From Ceratobasidium sp. AG-K (taxonomy: Eukaryota > Basidiomycota > Agaricomycetes > Cantharellales > Ceratobasidiaceae), in contig JAWNGF010000001.1 of assembly GCA_037039685.1 (NCBI GenBank), positions 372,001-436,000 of the forward strand: a stretch of DNA of 64,000 bases. Direction: 5' to 3'. Below, piece by piece: positions 20,597 through 31,146 of this stretch (position 1 is its first letter; each line of letters starts with the position of its first letter). Made by a program: the position numbers and the translations under genes. The notes below the pieces were generated by a model. It did not search any database and was not told where the DNA came from. It saw nothing but the letters and a program-made list of their open reading frames with translations.

Positions 20597-21832
20597 CAAA
20601 GTAACTTTCCATTTGGGTGATGAACATTTCTGCTCCTTCTCCTTTCTTCCCGTCGAAAGCCTCTGGTCTAGTTACTTTTGGATGTCTGGCTTCCCTTCTG
20701 TTGTTGGGGTTTTCAGAGAGCTGACATATCCTTTGTTCTAATTCGTCAAGTCTAGTAGATTCTGCTTCAGGGTGGGGGGGTGATACGGCATGTAGCAATG
20801 CTTCATCCATCTGTTCGCGCATGTTATTGATTGCATCAATAGCGATCCTTCCGTCTCCCCTTAGTCCTTCTAGTCCTTGGGTGATTGCTTTGTTCCAGGC
20901 TAACTGTGCCTGTCTTGTGGTGTTAAGATCTTCCTGCACATTGTTTACTAGTCCCTGTGTGTTTGTGACTTCGTTTCTTAAGCGGATTACGTCTTGTCCA
21001 ACCAGGAAGCTGTTGTGTTCACTGTTTTGTGCAGCGGTAAGGATATCTGTCAGGGTTCCTTGTAAGTTGTTGATGGAATTGTTGAAGATTTGTTGGTTGT
21101 TAGCCAATACTTGAGTGGATTGTTCTAACCCATTGAGTCTTCTGTCAATTGTTATCCTCATTCCATCAATAATCCTTAGCAGTGCATTGTGTCTTCCGAG
21201 GTGAAGATTGTTGAGGTTGTCAAGGTTGCTAATCACGGTTCTACCGCTGGAGCTAGAACTTGAGCTGGGAATCCTAGGGGGTCTTGTCCTTCAGTTGCTG
21301 TTGGTTGCTGGGAATATCCCTGTGGTACGTATGGCGGTGCTGGGTTAACCGGAGTCACGGCCTGAGAACTTATTGGGATTGGGCTGGCATTGGTGATGGT
21401 TCCCCCAATCTGTGGTACCTGAGCAGTAAGGGGAATGTGTGGTGTGGGTGGCGGCCTGATCGGAACAAGGGATACGCCCCTGTGAGCTTCAGGTTGGGGG
21501 GAGAAAAACTGTCTTCTTAGTTGGTATGATGGACCTGGGCTTGCGTTTGAGATTGGGATCTGAATTGTGACCAGTGCGGGGTCGTCGGTAATATCTCCTG
21601 GTTCCCTAGCAACTATGGTAGGTTCTTCCTGAATGATTGAAACGTTCTCCATGTTGAATGTTCCAGGCATAGAAGCTTGGCTTTGTGGGCGAGACCTTGC
21701 TGGTCCTCCGGCCCAAGCTTGTGCAATATCATGTTTGTTGAGGGAACTTGTAGGTCTCAAGACCCTGCTTGGTCCTCTCCTTGTTGATAATGGTGTTGTG
21801 AGGCGTGACCCCACATCTTCCTGAATGGACAT
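20597..21832 (-). pseudogene. gag: E2 gag fragment (N-terminal two thirds)
   Basis: The ATG at 21832 gives MSIQEDVGSRLTTPL, aligning with E1 and E5 gag. The proline-rich part runs to about 21240, where the frame shifts; the coiled-coil part continues to MFITQMESYF at 20600, where E1's LTR begins. The capsid C-terminal part and zinc knuckle are absent, as is the start of pol. Those would have joined it to the pol fragment at 11975-13360. It is the upstream half of the element interrupted by E1. Confidence 0.85.
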
Positions 21833-21840
21833 GTTTGTTA

Positions 21841-21852
21841 AGCTTGTTTTGT
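21841..21852 (-). promoter_or_regulatory. E2 primer-binding site
   Basis: ACAAAACAAGCT in the element's sense, 2 nt after the E2 5' LTR. It matches its own LTR counterpart (22016-22027) at 11 of 12 positions; the one difference is a C-to-T change in the plus-strand LTR. Confidence 0.65.
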
Positions 21853-21854
21853 AA

Positions 21855-22323
21855 TGTCGTAAGCTTCTTCATGGTGGCTATGAGACAAGCTGCGAGGGAG
21901 AGTGGACGGCACTAAGACCTAAGTGACCTCTTGAACCGCAACACACTTAAGTGTCTGTAGGCTCTAAAGGGTAGGGGTGGTTCTAAGTGTCACTTGAGAG
22001 GGATGTTTTGACGAGATAAAACAAGCTGGGGTTACCAGGCTTGTTGCTCCTCTATATATATTCAAAAAGTGGCCAAGTCATACAAGGCGCAGCCACGTGA
22101 GTCACACAAAACAGCCAGTCAGGAGTGTCCATGTGAGTCATGCTGTATGAACAGACATGACTCGTACAAAGCACAGCCATGTTACACAATGTAACAGAAT
22201 AACCACAAGAAGGTGGCAACGCGGCACAGGAAAAGACAAACAACGTACAAACAGGGCGGCAGACAACAAGGACAGGCGGGAGAGGCACAAGATGAGTCCA
22301 ATGGAGTGAGCTGGCTCATGACA
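21855..22323 (-). repeat. E2 5' LTR
   Basis: 469 bp, ends TGTCGTAAGC...GCTCATGACA on the plus strand, clearly related to the E1 LTRs but with scattered differences and a slightly different U3 end. It abuts the E3 gag remnant on its right, which suggests E2 inserted into E3. Confidence 0.88.
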
Positions 22324-22448
22324 TGCAGCCACCTGGACTTAGGAGCTAGTGACTTGTACTGACAAGACTAGCATTTGTCCACCTTAGTGATAGAGTCTTA
22401 GAATACTTATCACATTTTGTTCCACATCTCAAAGGCCATTAGTGGTTG

Positions 22449-23738
22449 TCAACCATAGGCATTAGCAGGTTGCGACATGCTTGTACCTTTTTTCTCCATG
22501 TTCCTTGCAATGAGGGCCGCATCGATTTCCCGGGTTCTTGTGAATAGCTCCTGCAGGGTGGCATTATGGTGATTGTATGCCTGGGATGTAAGCATATCCT
22601 TGATGTTGTCTTTGAGACCAGCATAGAAATTGTCTTTCAGGGTCTGTTCATTGTAGTCCAACAGGGCTGATAAGATTCTCAATTGAGTGATGTATTCCAC
22701 CACTGTTTTGACTTGGGCAAGCACCTTATAATTTTGCCAATAGACTTCCACTTGTTTGATTTTGCCAAAAGCTAATTCCCACTTGCGCTGGAAGACATCT
22801 AGGTCTCTAAAAATTGTTTGGGGAACGCCTGCATTGTGTAGATCCTGGAAGGGTGGAATCCACTTGACAGCAGATCCACACAGATAGGAAATGCTAAGAA
22901 GAATTTTCTTTTCATCAGAAGCAGTGGTGTAATGAGAATCAGCAATGTAATTAGCACAGAAATAAGTGAAGTCCCCGGCTTTGGCTCCTTGTTCACCATG
23001 GAGGTCTGTTGGTTTGGATGCCACTGATTTCTCTGCTCTTCCAGGCCCAAAGATTGAGCTAGTTGGTGCTGTGATTCTAGAGGAGGGTGGTGCAAATTGC
23101 ATCATTGATCCCCTAAGTCCTTGTGTTGTGGTTCCTCCTCCTAGTGACAACCCTAATTGACTGGTTGTTAAGGTATTGGGCTGCCCTGAAGTTGTTCCAC
23201 TAGGTCCCATGGTTCTTCCACTTGCTACAATTCCCTGGGCCCAAATAGCATCCCTTGTGACTCCGTGTTGATTGGTTAACTCATTGTATAGTTTGTGGTT
23301 CTGATCCAAAATTTCCGCCAGCCATTCAATACAGATGTTTCTGTCATCCCTGTTATGCAGGATCCATTGTTCGGCATGTTCCAGCTGTTCTGCCATGAGG
23401 CTTTGATGCAGCGACAGTTCCTTGAGAATATGAAGAATTTGTTTTAGAAAATTGCTTTCATTGGTTTCCCACCAGGTGTCGCCTTTATAGCATTCAACCG
23501 CAGGGGAAGGGGGTCTTGATTTGGCATCAAAGGTTTTGTAGGGTGTGGGTTGAGATTGAATAGTGGTATCTCCTGCAGATCCTTCCTCATCACCTTCCTT
23601 TTTTGATGGGGGAGGTTCTGAGAAACAGGTTTGATGATAGGGAGTTTCAGGGGCTGGTGGTGCCAGAGGCTTTTTGCCTTTTAGAGATGTGGATGGGATC
23701 AACCTTGATGCCATGGCTTGCCTGTAGGATTCTGCCAA
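22449..23738 (-). CDS. gag: E3 Gag, intact frame without pol
   Basis: 429 residues, uninterrupted. A proline-rich N-terminus is followed by helical segments (ILKELSLHQSLMAEQLEHAE), a glycine/threonine-rich linker, then a retrotransposon gag capsid region: AVKWIPPFQDLHNAG, DLDVFQRKWELAFG, VYWQNYKVLAQVKTVVEYI, and LLDYNEQTLKDNFYAGLKD. These match the common Ty3-type gag pattern of a W..F...L...F core followed by a Y...F....L..L..... helix. No zinc knuckle is seen before the stop. An intact orphan gag could be a recent truncation or could be kept for use in trans by other elements; I cannot distinguish these. The stop lies about 125 bp before the E2 LTR. Confidence 0.7.
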   Translation of the reverse strand: MAESYRQAMASRLIPSTSLKGKKPLAPPAPETPYHQTCFSEPPPSKKEGDEEGSAGDTTIQSQPTPYKTFDAKSRPPSPAVECYKGDTWWETNESNFLKQILHILKELSLHQSLMAEQLEHAEQWILHNRDDRNICIEWLAEILDQNHKLYNELTNQHGVTRDAIWAQGIVASGRTMGPSGTTSGQPNTLTTSQLGLSLGGGTTTQGLRGSMMQFAPPSSRITAPTSSIFGPGRAEKSVASKPTDLHGEQGAKAGDFTYFCANYIADSHYTTASDEKKILLSISYLCGSAVKWIPPFQDLHNAGVPQTIFRDLDVFQRKWELAFGKIKQVEVYWQNYKVLAQVKTVVEYITQLRILSALLDYNEQTLKDNFYAGLKDNIKDMLTSQAYNHHNATLQELFTRTREIDAALIARNMEKKGTSMSQPANAYG

Positions 23739-24155
23739 ATTAGATCAACTCCTGTTGAACATCAGCTATAATAAGTGCGCTTCCTGGTGCACTTCGACCA
23801 AATCTGGCTAGTGGTGGGGGTAGAAAGTATATCCCCTGGGTAGAGATGGAAAGTGTAGGGGGAACCTAGTTGACGGTAGGTCCAAGGCAAAGGTATCAGC
23901 GGTCCTTGTTCCAATAGAATATGTGAGCAGTGCTTCCTGATGAGGTGGCAATGGCTCAATGATATCAGAGGATAGGGGATGTTGTCAACAGGCTAATGGG
24001 TGCAAGCTGCAGTATGCCTCAACGTGTGAATGATGCAGGGGAGAGATGGGGATTTTAGCTGCAAATGGTGAAGGGTGTGCAATGCTCAGAGGTGACTCAG
24101 TGATGAAAGACCTGGTTCCAACAGCAACAAGGGCTGTATCCGTGACAAAGGTGAG

Positions 24156-24167
24156 AAGACTTGTTCT
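24156..24167 (-). promoter_or_regulatory. E3 primer-binding site, complementary to own mRNA 5' end
   Basis: AGAACAAGTCTT in the element's sense, 2 nt after the LTR, is the exact complement of AAGACTTGTTCT at 24309-24320. That stretch lies 26-33 nt after the TATATATA box at 24346-24353. The sequence differs completely from that of E1, yet the arrangement is the same. Confidence 0.72.
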
Positions 24168-24169
24168 AG

Positions 24170-24617
24170 TGTCACAACCCTAGCCAAATCTTGGAGGCCG
24201 AGGCTCCACAGGTGGTGAGGATGGTGGTTGGGACAACAACAAAGGTCAAATGTGTGGTGCTAAGGCCTAAGTGGGTCACGTGGTGAAGTATAGGGGAGAA
24301 TCAACAAGAGAACAAGTCTTGTGGGAGCAAGACTTGTGTCGCTGGTATATATACTATCTACTGTGGCTATGTACAATAGAGAGCAGGCAACAAAGGGAAT
24401 GCAAACAAGAAAAAGCAAGAGTCCCAGAGAAGCAAGGACAAGACAAAGGAAACAAGGTAAGTCCATGGACTCCAAGGAGACAAGGGGACAGGCCAGGCAG
24501 GCATGTCCTGCAGTCATGGCTTACATAGAGGCGACTATATGCGCCAAGGCGAGAAGAACGAGACCAAACACGAGACAAACAAAGCAACAAAAAGAGAAAC
24601 AAGACTAGCTCATGACA
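24170..24617 (-). repeat. E3 5' LTR
   Basis: 448 bp, plus-strand ends TGTCACAACC...GCTCATGACA. In the element's sense it starts TGTCATGAGC like the other minus-strand LTRs and has a TATA box at 24346-24353. Only one copy is present. Confidence 0.75.
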
Positions 24618-24629
24618 ATACTTCCACAT

Positions 24630-25340
24630 CAATGAAACTTACTATGACACGGACCTCAAGAAGATTGCTGCCTTCCTAATCAATATGAAGGAGAGACAAC
24701 TGAACAAACTGGGCACAATCAGCCCTGAATGCCTATAATGACAGGCATGGCCATCTATGGCAAACCAACTGGGAGGAACTCCAAACTGCCTTCATCAAAC
24801 AATCAAAGGACCTAGCTAAGCAACTAGAAGCTGAGACAAAGCTACAGAAGCTGTACCAAAACAAGAGTGTATTGGAGTACATCACAGACTTCCGAGTACT
24901 CCAACAGGATGTAGAGTGGAGTGAAGACACTCTCATTGCCCACTTCAGGCATGGTCTCCAACAAACCATCAAGCGGGAACTCATAAGGGAAGAAATGCAA
25001 GACTACAATAGGCAACATCCAAGGTCCCTGCATGAATGGATGCAACTTTCCCTTCAAGGCGAAAGGCTAAACCCTCCTATGTCTCAAGACAAAGGGAAAG
25101 GAAGGGACCAGTGCAATCAGCAAGGGACATCAAAACCAGAGGACTTAATCCAAGTCCCAAATGAAGAAAAGGAACACAGGAAGAAAGAAAACCTGTGCAT
25201 CAAATGTGGGAAACCCAGGCACATGTTTAAAGATTGACAAAGGGAAACAACCAATCAAAGGAAAAGCAGCAGAAGTAACTGCAACAATTGAGGAAGTCAC
25301 CTCAATGGTGTCTGAGTCAGAAGACTAGATAGGTGTCCTA
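24630..25340 (+). pseudogene. gag: E4 gag remnant with zinc knuckle
   Basis: The first readable part is NETYYDTDLKKIAAFLINMK, then after a double stop (TAATGA near 24737) a capsid helix region: WEELQTAFIKQ, KLYQNKSVLEYITDFRVLQQ, LIAHFRHGLQQTIKREL. The zinc knuckle CIKCGKPRHMFKD lies at about 25196-25236 and ends in a TGA where the last cysteine would be. The arrangement is that of Ty3-type gag. The N-terminal part is missing. Confidence 0.75.
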
Positions 25341-25411
25341 GCACCATGTCTAGTGATACCCAGAAGTACCACTATCAAATGTATATTACTGCAAAGCATC
25401 AAATGAATCAC

Positions 25412-28400
25412 CTATGGTATACACAAAATAGTGGGAAGCACAGATAAAACACCAACACTCATCAACTCAATTTCATGGATATCAAGTACACCAGGAGAAA
25501 CAATCTCCTGCTCATCAAACTTCAAACACCCAGGAGTGTGGAAATGATCAATGGAAAAACAGAAAAAGAAACTATCCACTTCTGTACAAAAATCACCTTT
25601 GAACTGGGAGGAAGGACTTTCACACAGAAACATTATTGCATGCCAACAGGAACTCAAGCAATGATCCTGGGAATGACTTGGCTCAAAGAAGTCAATCCAG
25701 ATATCACATGGTCTCCTTTCCAAATCAACTGGGGGGACAAAACTATACAAGAAAAAGCAGCTAAACTGGATGGACTACCAGATGAACTCAAAGACTATGC
25801 TGACATCTTCAACAAAGAACAATATGCAAAGCTACCAGAACACTGAGAATGGGACTGCTCCATAAATCTCATAGAAGGGGCAGAACTACTAAAACCTAGA
25901 AAGGTGTACCCACTGCCCCCAAGGGAAAGAGAAGCCTTGAAACAAACTATTGAAGAAGAAGTGGCATCCAGAAGAATCCATCCAAGCAAATCTCCTATTG
26001 CTGCTGGAACCTGCTTTGTGGGAAAGGCACTCAAACCAGGACAAACCATGCTGGATCTAAGAAGTGTAGTAGGCTACATGCCAATGCTATAACAAAGGCT
26101 GACTGATACCCTGTACCACCCCTAGAAGAACTACTCAACATCTTCAAGACCACAGGTAAAGAAATGAAGGAAGAACTCTGTATTTCCACCCTGGATTTGA
26201 AGAACAACTTCTGGAACATCAGAATCAAGGAAGGGGATGAATGGAATACTGCTTTCAGAACATCAGAAGGCCTTTTTGAATACCAAGTAATGCCCTTTGG
26301 TCTCAAGTACACTCCATCTACCTTCCAAAGGTATATGGACCATATCTTCAGGGATATGAAAGGAATATCAGTCATTGTCTACATCAATGATATCATTGTC
26401 ATATCCAGAGGAAGATCACAACACACAAAGGATGTAAGGGAAGTCCTAGAAAGACTATGACAAAACCACCTATACAGAAACATCAAGAAGTGCCACTTCT
26501 ACAAGAAGAAGGCTGATTGGGTGGGATTAGTTCTAGACAAACATGGAATTTCCATGCACAAGGACACAGTCAAAACAATCCAGGAATGGCCTACTCCAAA
26601 CACGGTGAAACAACTGCAGTCCTTCATAGGATTTGCAAACTTCTACAGAAGATTTGTAGTTTCCTTCTGGTCAGCAGTCAAGCGCCTAACACAATTGACA
26701 CACAGGGACAGGAAGTGGGAATGGAATGAGGAACATCAAAAAGCATTTGATGAACTAAAACAACTCATTTCAGAAGAACCAGTGCTTGAACACCTCAACG
26801 AATCAAAACAGTACTATCTGGAAACAGATGCTTCAGGAGTAGCTATGGGAGCAATACTCTCCCAAAGACAATCTGATGGCTCTCTGCACCCAATCAGCTT
26901 CATATCTAAGGGATTCAAGCCAGCTGAACTCAACTATTACACACACAATAAGGAGCTTCTAGCAATCATTGAAGCCCTGACACACTGGTGTATACACCTT
27001 GAAGGCACAAAGCTTCCAGTAATTGTCTACACAGATCATCAAAACCTCATCTATTGGGGAAACACAAGGGTCTTCAACAGAAGACGCAGCAGGTGGTACC
27101 AACCACTGTCATCATAGAACTACCAAATACACTACTGGCCAGGAAGGATGTCCACAAAACCAGACATACTGTCAAGAAGAAGCAAATACAATGATATACC
27201 TAATGCAGAACAGGTAATGATATCTGCCAAAACCTTCAAGGGATTCTCAGCAGCCCTGGGAGTGAATATCATATCAGAAATCAAGGCAGGACAAGAAGGA
27301 GATGAAAACCTTAGTACCCTGATAAACACAGTCAAAGGAAAGGAAGACCTACCCCCAACAATGAGAAAACAATTCAGGGACTATGAGTACAACAACAATC
27401 CTCTCTGGTATCAAGGGAAAATTGTTGTCCCAGAAGCTAAGGACATACAACTAAACATCCTAAGGCTGTACCATGATAGCCCAATAGCCAGACACAAAGG
27501 ACAAGCCAGAACACTTGAATTGGTAACAAGAAAATACTGCTGGCCAGGTATGAAAGCACAAGTCAACCAATATGTGAACTCATGCAAAACACGCCAAAGA
27601 GGGAAGGGACACAAACAATCAGTCCCTTTGAAACCTCTACCAATCCCTGAGAAACCCTGGGAAGACATTGCATATGACTTCATTGTCAAATGATCAAAGT
27701 CAGAAGGGAAAGATAGCATCCTGGTAGTAATAGATTTCTTCTCAAGAATGGCACATTTCATTGCTTGTAACAAAGCAACAAACTTGGAGTAACTAGCAGA
27801 GATCTTTGTCTGACACATATGGCAAATCCATGGATTCCCTGGAACCACTGTATCAGACAGGGGAACAGCTTTCAAATCCCATTTCCTAGAAGCTGTGTAC
27901 AACCAACTAGGAATACCCACCACCTTCAGCACCACCTACCACCCAGAATCAGATGGCCTTGCAGAAAATACCAAGAAGTGGCTAAAAGGCTTCATAAGAA
28001 TCTTCTGCAACTATAACCAAGACAACTGGGCAAAATGGCTACCAATAGTGGAGTTTTGCCACAACAACCATGTCAACAGAACAACTGGCAAAACCCCTTT
28101 TGAAGTTGTCTTTGGAAAGAACGCCAAATGTAAGAATATGTCACTGGAGCACCAGAAGTAAACTGGTGGACAGAAGGTCTCAACACCATATGGGAGGAAA
28201 CTAAGGCAATGATGGAATTTCACAGAACCTCCAAAGAAACACCTAAACAAGAATACAAGGAAGGGGACCATGTGTGGCTCCTTACAAAGAACTTCAAAAC
28301 AAACTGACCCATCAAGAAATTTGATGACAAAAGAAACAGGACCATACAAAATAACAAAGGTCATGGGAACACACACCTATGAAGTAGGGATCCCCAATTG

Positions 28401-28755
28401 ACTGCAAAAGCACAACATTTTCTACACAAGCATGCTTTCACCATACAAGGAAGACACAGACTTCAAAATAAATCAACCCCAGCCTCCACCAATAATACCA
28501 GAAGAAGGCAAGGAGGAATACAAAGTCAAGAAGATTGTAGGATGGTATTGGGATCCTGATGGGCTAAAATACCACATCAGATGGAAGGGATATAGCACCC
28601 AAGAAGACATGGAAGAACAGGCTGAAAAGGTTGCTGAAATGACAGACCTTCTGAAGAAATTCCAGAAGGACTTTCCATTGTCACCACTACCTCCAAATAA
28701 AAAAGTGGCCAAAGATAAAAGGACCAGGGGGAGAGTGGCAGAAATCATCATCCCA
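25412..28755 (+). pseudogene. pol: E4 pol remnant
   Basis: Consecutive broken frames encode a protease-derived region (25475-25846, ending AKLPEH), reverse transcriptase (26164-26460 and 26521-27117), RNase H (LETDASGVAMGAILSQ near 26820), integrase zinc motif and core (27148-28160; HPESDGLAEN near 27945 where E1 has HPQTDGITER), and a chromodomain (28432-28660, KIVGWYWDPDGLKYHIRWKG). The reverse transcriptase active site reads VYINDI instead of VY[V/I]DDI, so it cannot be active. Stops interrupt every domain. The chromodomain is well preserved. Confidence 0.85.
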
Positions 28756-28817
28756 GCTACTCAGCTCACTCACACCAGCTTGCTCAACCACCCCCAACAA
28801 ACTTCTCTAACTCAACC

Positions 28818-30501
28818 ATGCCTGCCATCTGCATCTCCAAGGCTGCCATCCACACTGCCTGCAGGGCCAATGCCTGCACCATGGCCTTTGGCCATGCCCT
28901 CTGACATGCTGGTCCTGGTGAGTATGCTGTATGGAACAGGGACACCACCCCCTGGACATTCCAGGAGGCCAAGGAACTCACCAAGGTCCTTGACCCCAGC
29001 AGTGGACTGGGGTATATCCCCATCAAGGCCCAGGGACCCCTTAAGTGGGTCAAAGACAACAAGTTGATGCGGCACCCCAACTATGGAGTGCTGCTTTGGG
29101 TGGGCAACCCAGAAACCAAGCCCCTTGACTGAGCCACAATCATGTGGCATAATCTCTACACCTGCTGGGGCTGCATTGCCCACATGGTCCACGATGTGGT
29201 CCTCAAGAGCACCAACGCCTGGAACGTCAACACTTGGTATGTGTGGCAAGCTGATGGATGGTGGAAGTGGGTCAACAACCCTCACCTCCAAAACAAGGCC
29301 AAACAATGGGAAGATGGTGTGGCTTGGATGCAGGTGGAGCTGGACACAGAGTCTGGCTGGGATATAAACATCCCAAAACCTGAACCAGTGTCCCGACTTG
29401 GGTCAATTAGGTGTATAAAAGGTTAAGGGGTTTGACTTAGACAAGTCTTAGAACCCAAGGAGTAGTGATAGTAGAGAGGATTGATCAAACAAGTCCTAGT
29501 GGAGAGGAGGTCAAGCCTTGTTGTTAACCAGCTTGACCTCTGGGTTTATATATATGAGGGATCAGTGCCATGTCATCACCTATCAGTGTGAGAAAGCCAA
29601 GTACAACCAATGACAAGCAAGATAAGAGATATGACTCAACATTCTGGAAGTTCCGGAAGCAGCACCAATATCAAATGAAAAGACAAATACATCACATGAT
29701 ACAAGTTAAGTGCCAGACAACATTTGGACCAAAAAAGGACAGTGTTCGGAAAAAAGATATAAAATCAGAATAAAATGTCTGAGCTTAGTCAGCTCATGAC
29801 AACCAGGTATGCCAAACCCCTACCTGTCTGTCAACTTATTGTGGCCACCCACCACAACCAAAGTCAACAATGAGTGGCCAGCTGTTGACCAGGCCAAAAG
29901 TAGTCAAACAACTTGGGGACCCTGCCCTGCTGCAACACCCACTCAGCCCCCTTTTGGGGAGCCCCTGCTGGTTGACCCTCCTATGCGGCAGTCCTCAGGG
30001 ACCCCCCCTGCACCCACAGTCCCTGTCCCCTCCCCTGTGGCCAACAAGTTGCCCCCTCCCCCTAAGATCCCTGCCAATCCCCTTCTGCTGGAGCAGCAGT
30101 TCAACAAGGCAGTGGCACAAGCAGGAGGAAGGATTGAGCAGCTCCTTGCTTGGGTGGAGCAAAACCCCAAAGACACTCCCCCAGCACCAGCATGGGACCA
30201 AATGCCATGCAATAAGCAGGGGCTTTAGGCCTATGAGGCCATGCAAAGGGGGATCATGTCCCCCCTTGGGTTCAAGCACTGGTGCAATGTGCACCCACAA
30301 GAGTGGGTCAACTGAGGGCAAGCCCACCTCATCAAACAGGAGCACCAATGTACCCATGCACTACAACGCTTGCTGCAACAAGAGCAAGACTTTGAGCAGG
30401 CCAAGTGGGATGCCCAGAATGAGCAGTGTGAAGAAGACATGAGGGCACTGGCAGAACAGGAAGGGTGGATTGCAATCAAGGAATGGATCTTGCAAAATTA
30501 G
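28818..30501 (+). pseudogene. E4 third ORF (tryptophan-rich), split by a solo LTR
   Basis: Starting at ATG 28818 (MPAICISKAA), in the same position and relative frame after pol as the E1 third ORF. It has a GPLKWVKDNKLMRHPNYG segment, a CWGCIAHMVHDVVLK segment matching the central part of E1's protein, and many tryptophans (WQADGWWKWVNN). A solo LTR with target duplication ACCAG interrupts it after PKPEP. When the 418 inserted bases are skipped, the frame continues without shift into a proline-rich part (from 29807) and a C-terminal helical part ending KEWILQN at 30501, giving about 421 codons. Four internal stops (three TGA, one TAG) show decay. It is longer than in E1 because of the proline-rich insertion and extra helix. 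The polypurine tract follows 27 nt later. Confidence 0.72.
29389..29801 (-). repeat. Solo LTR inside E4 third ORF
   Basis: 413 bp, plus-strand ends TGTCCCGACT...GCTCATGACA. It is flanked by perfect 5-bp repeats ACCAG (29384-29388 and 29802-29806). The minus orientation is inferred from the TGTCATGAGC start shared with the other minus-strand LTRs and from a TATA box (near 29540-29555). No internal sequence is present, as expected after recombination between two LTRs. Confidence 0.85.
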
Positions 30502-30528
30502 ATGTGCATGGTCCCCTACACCCAACCT

Positions 30529-30541
30529 AAAAGGGGGGCAA
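30529..30541 (+). promoter_or_regulatory. E4 polypurine tract
   Basis: AAAAGGGGGGCAA lies directly before the TGTCAAGGCC start of the E4 3' LTR, the same arrangement as in E1, E5 and E6. Confidence 0.75.
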
Positions 30542-30643
30542 TGTCAAGGCCCATCCACAGCACACATGGACTTGGCTTGCTTGACTGGACTTGTGACGCC
30601 TTAAGCACCTAATTTATATAGATGTGGCCCTCTCCCTTGTGTT
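30542..30643 (+). repeat. E4 3' LTR, left part
   Basis: Starts TGTCAAGGCC right after the polypurine tract and breaks at the GTGTT target site of E5. The rest resumes at 37880. Confidence 0.7.
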
Positions 30644-31101
30644 TGTTGTAAGCTTCTTCTTGGTGGCTATGAGACAAGCTGCGATGGAGAGTGGACGGCA
30701 CTAAGTCCTAAGCGACCTCTTGAACCACAACACACTTAAGTGTCTGTAGGCTCTTAAGGGTAGGGGTGGTTTGAAGTGTCACTCAAAAGGGATGTTTGAC
30801 GAGACAAAACAAGCTGGGGTAACCAGGCTTGTTGGCCCTCTATATATATTCAAAAAGTGGCCGAGTCATACAAGGCACAGCCACACGAGTCATACAAGCA
30901 AGCCAGTCAGGAGTGTTCAAGTGAGTCATGCTGTATGAACAGACATGACTCGTATAAAGCATAGCCATGTTACACAATGTAACAGAATAACCACAAGAAG
31001 GTGGCAACGCGGCGGGAAAAGAGAAACAAAACATAACAAACACAGCCACAAGACAGGGCAAGACGCAGACAAGTCCAATGGAGTGAGCAAGGCTCATGAC
31101 A
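30644..31101 (-). repeat. E5 3' LTR
   Basis: 458 bp, plus-strand ends TGTTGTAAGC...GCTCATGACA, closely similar to 37417-37874. The TSD copy GTGTT precedes it. Confidence 0.92.
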
Positions 31102-31146
31102 TTACTCCCCCCTTAAGGTCCATGAAGGGAACCTGAGGGGACCCAG

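Larger units (their letters stand above)
22324..24617 (-). mobile_element. E3: LTR retrotransposon remnant (5' LTR and gag only)
   Basis: In minus orientation: 5' LTR 24170-24617, an untranslated leader of about 430 bp, and an open gag frame. Everything after gag is cut off by the E2 LTR at 22323. It is a different family from E1/E2/E5, as shown by its LTR sequence and gag. Its right end abuts E4 gag sequence, so it probably inserted into E4. Confidence 0.75.
24618..30541 (+). mobile_element. E4: degenerate plus-strand Ty3/gypsy chromovirus
   Basis: Plus-strand remains of gag, protease, reverse transcriptase, RNase H, integrase, chromodomain and a long third ORF, followed by a polypurine tract and a 3' LTR that starts at 30542. 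The LTR is split by E5. The 5' LTR and the start of gag are missing; E3's LTR abuts at 24617. Many stops and frameshifts and a changed reverse transcriptase active site show it is old. A solo LTR (29389-29801) is inserted in the third ORF. Codon and amino-acid content differ from E1 and E5, so it is a separate lineage. Confidence 0.85.

Noticed and set aside
23945..23975. Plant-type initiator-tRNA primer site (TGATATCAGAGG on the plus strand)
   Set aside because: It is in the wrong orientation for E3, not adjacent to an LTR end, and E3 has a better self-complementary site at 24156-24167.
29809..30228. Proline-rich ORF as an independent gene
   Set aside because: It rejoins the E4 third ORF in frame when the solo LTR and one target copy are skipped, so it is part of that ORF.
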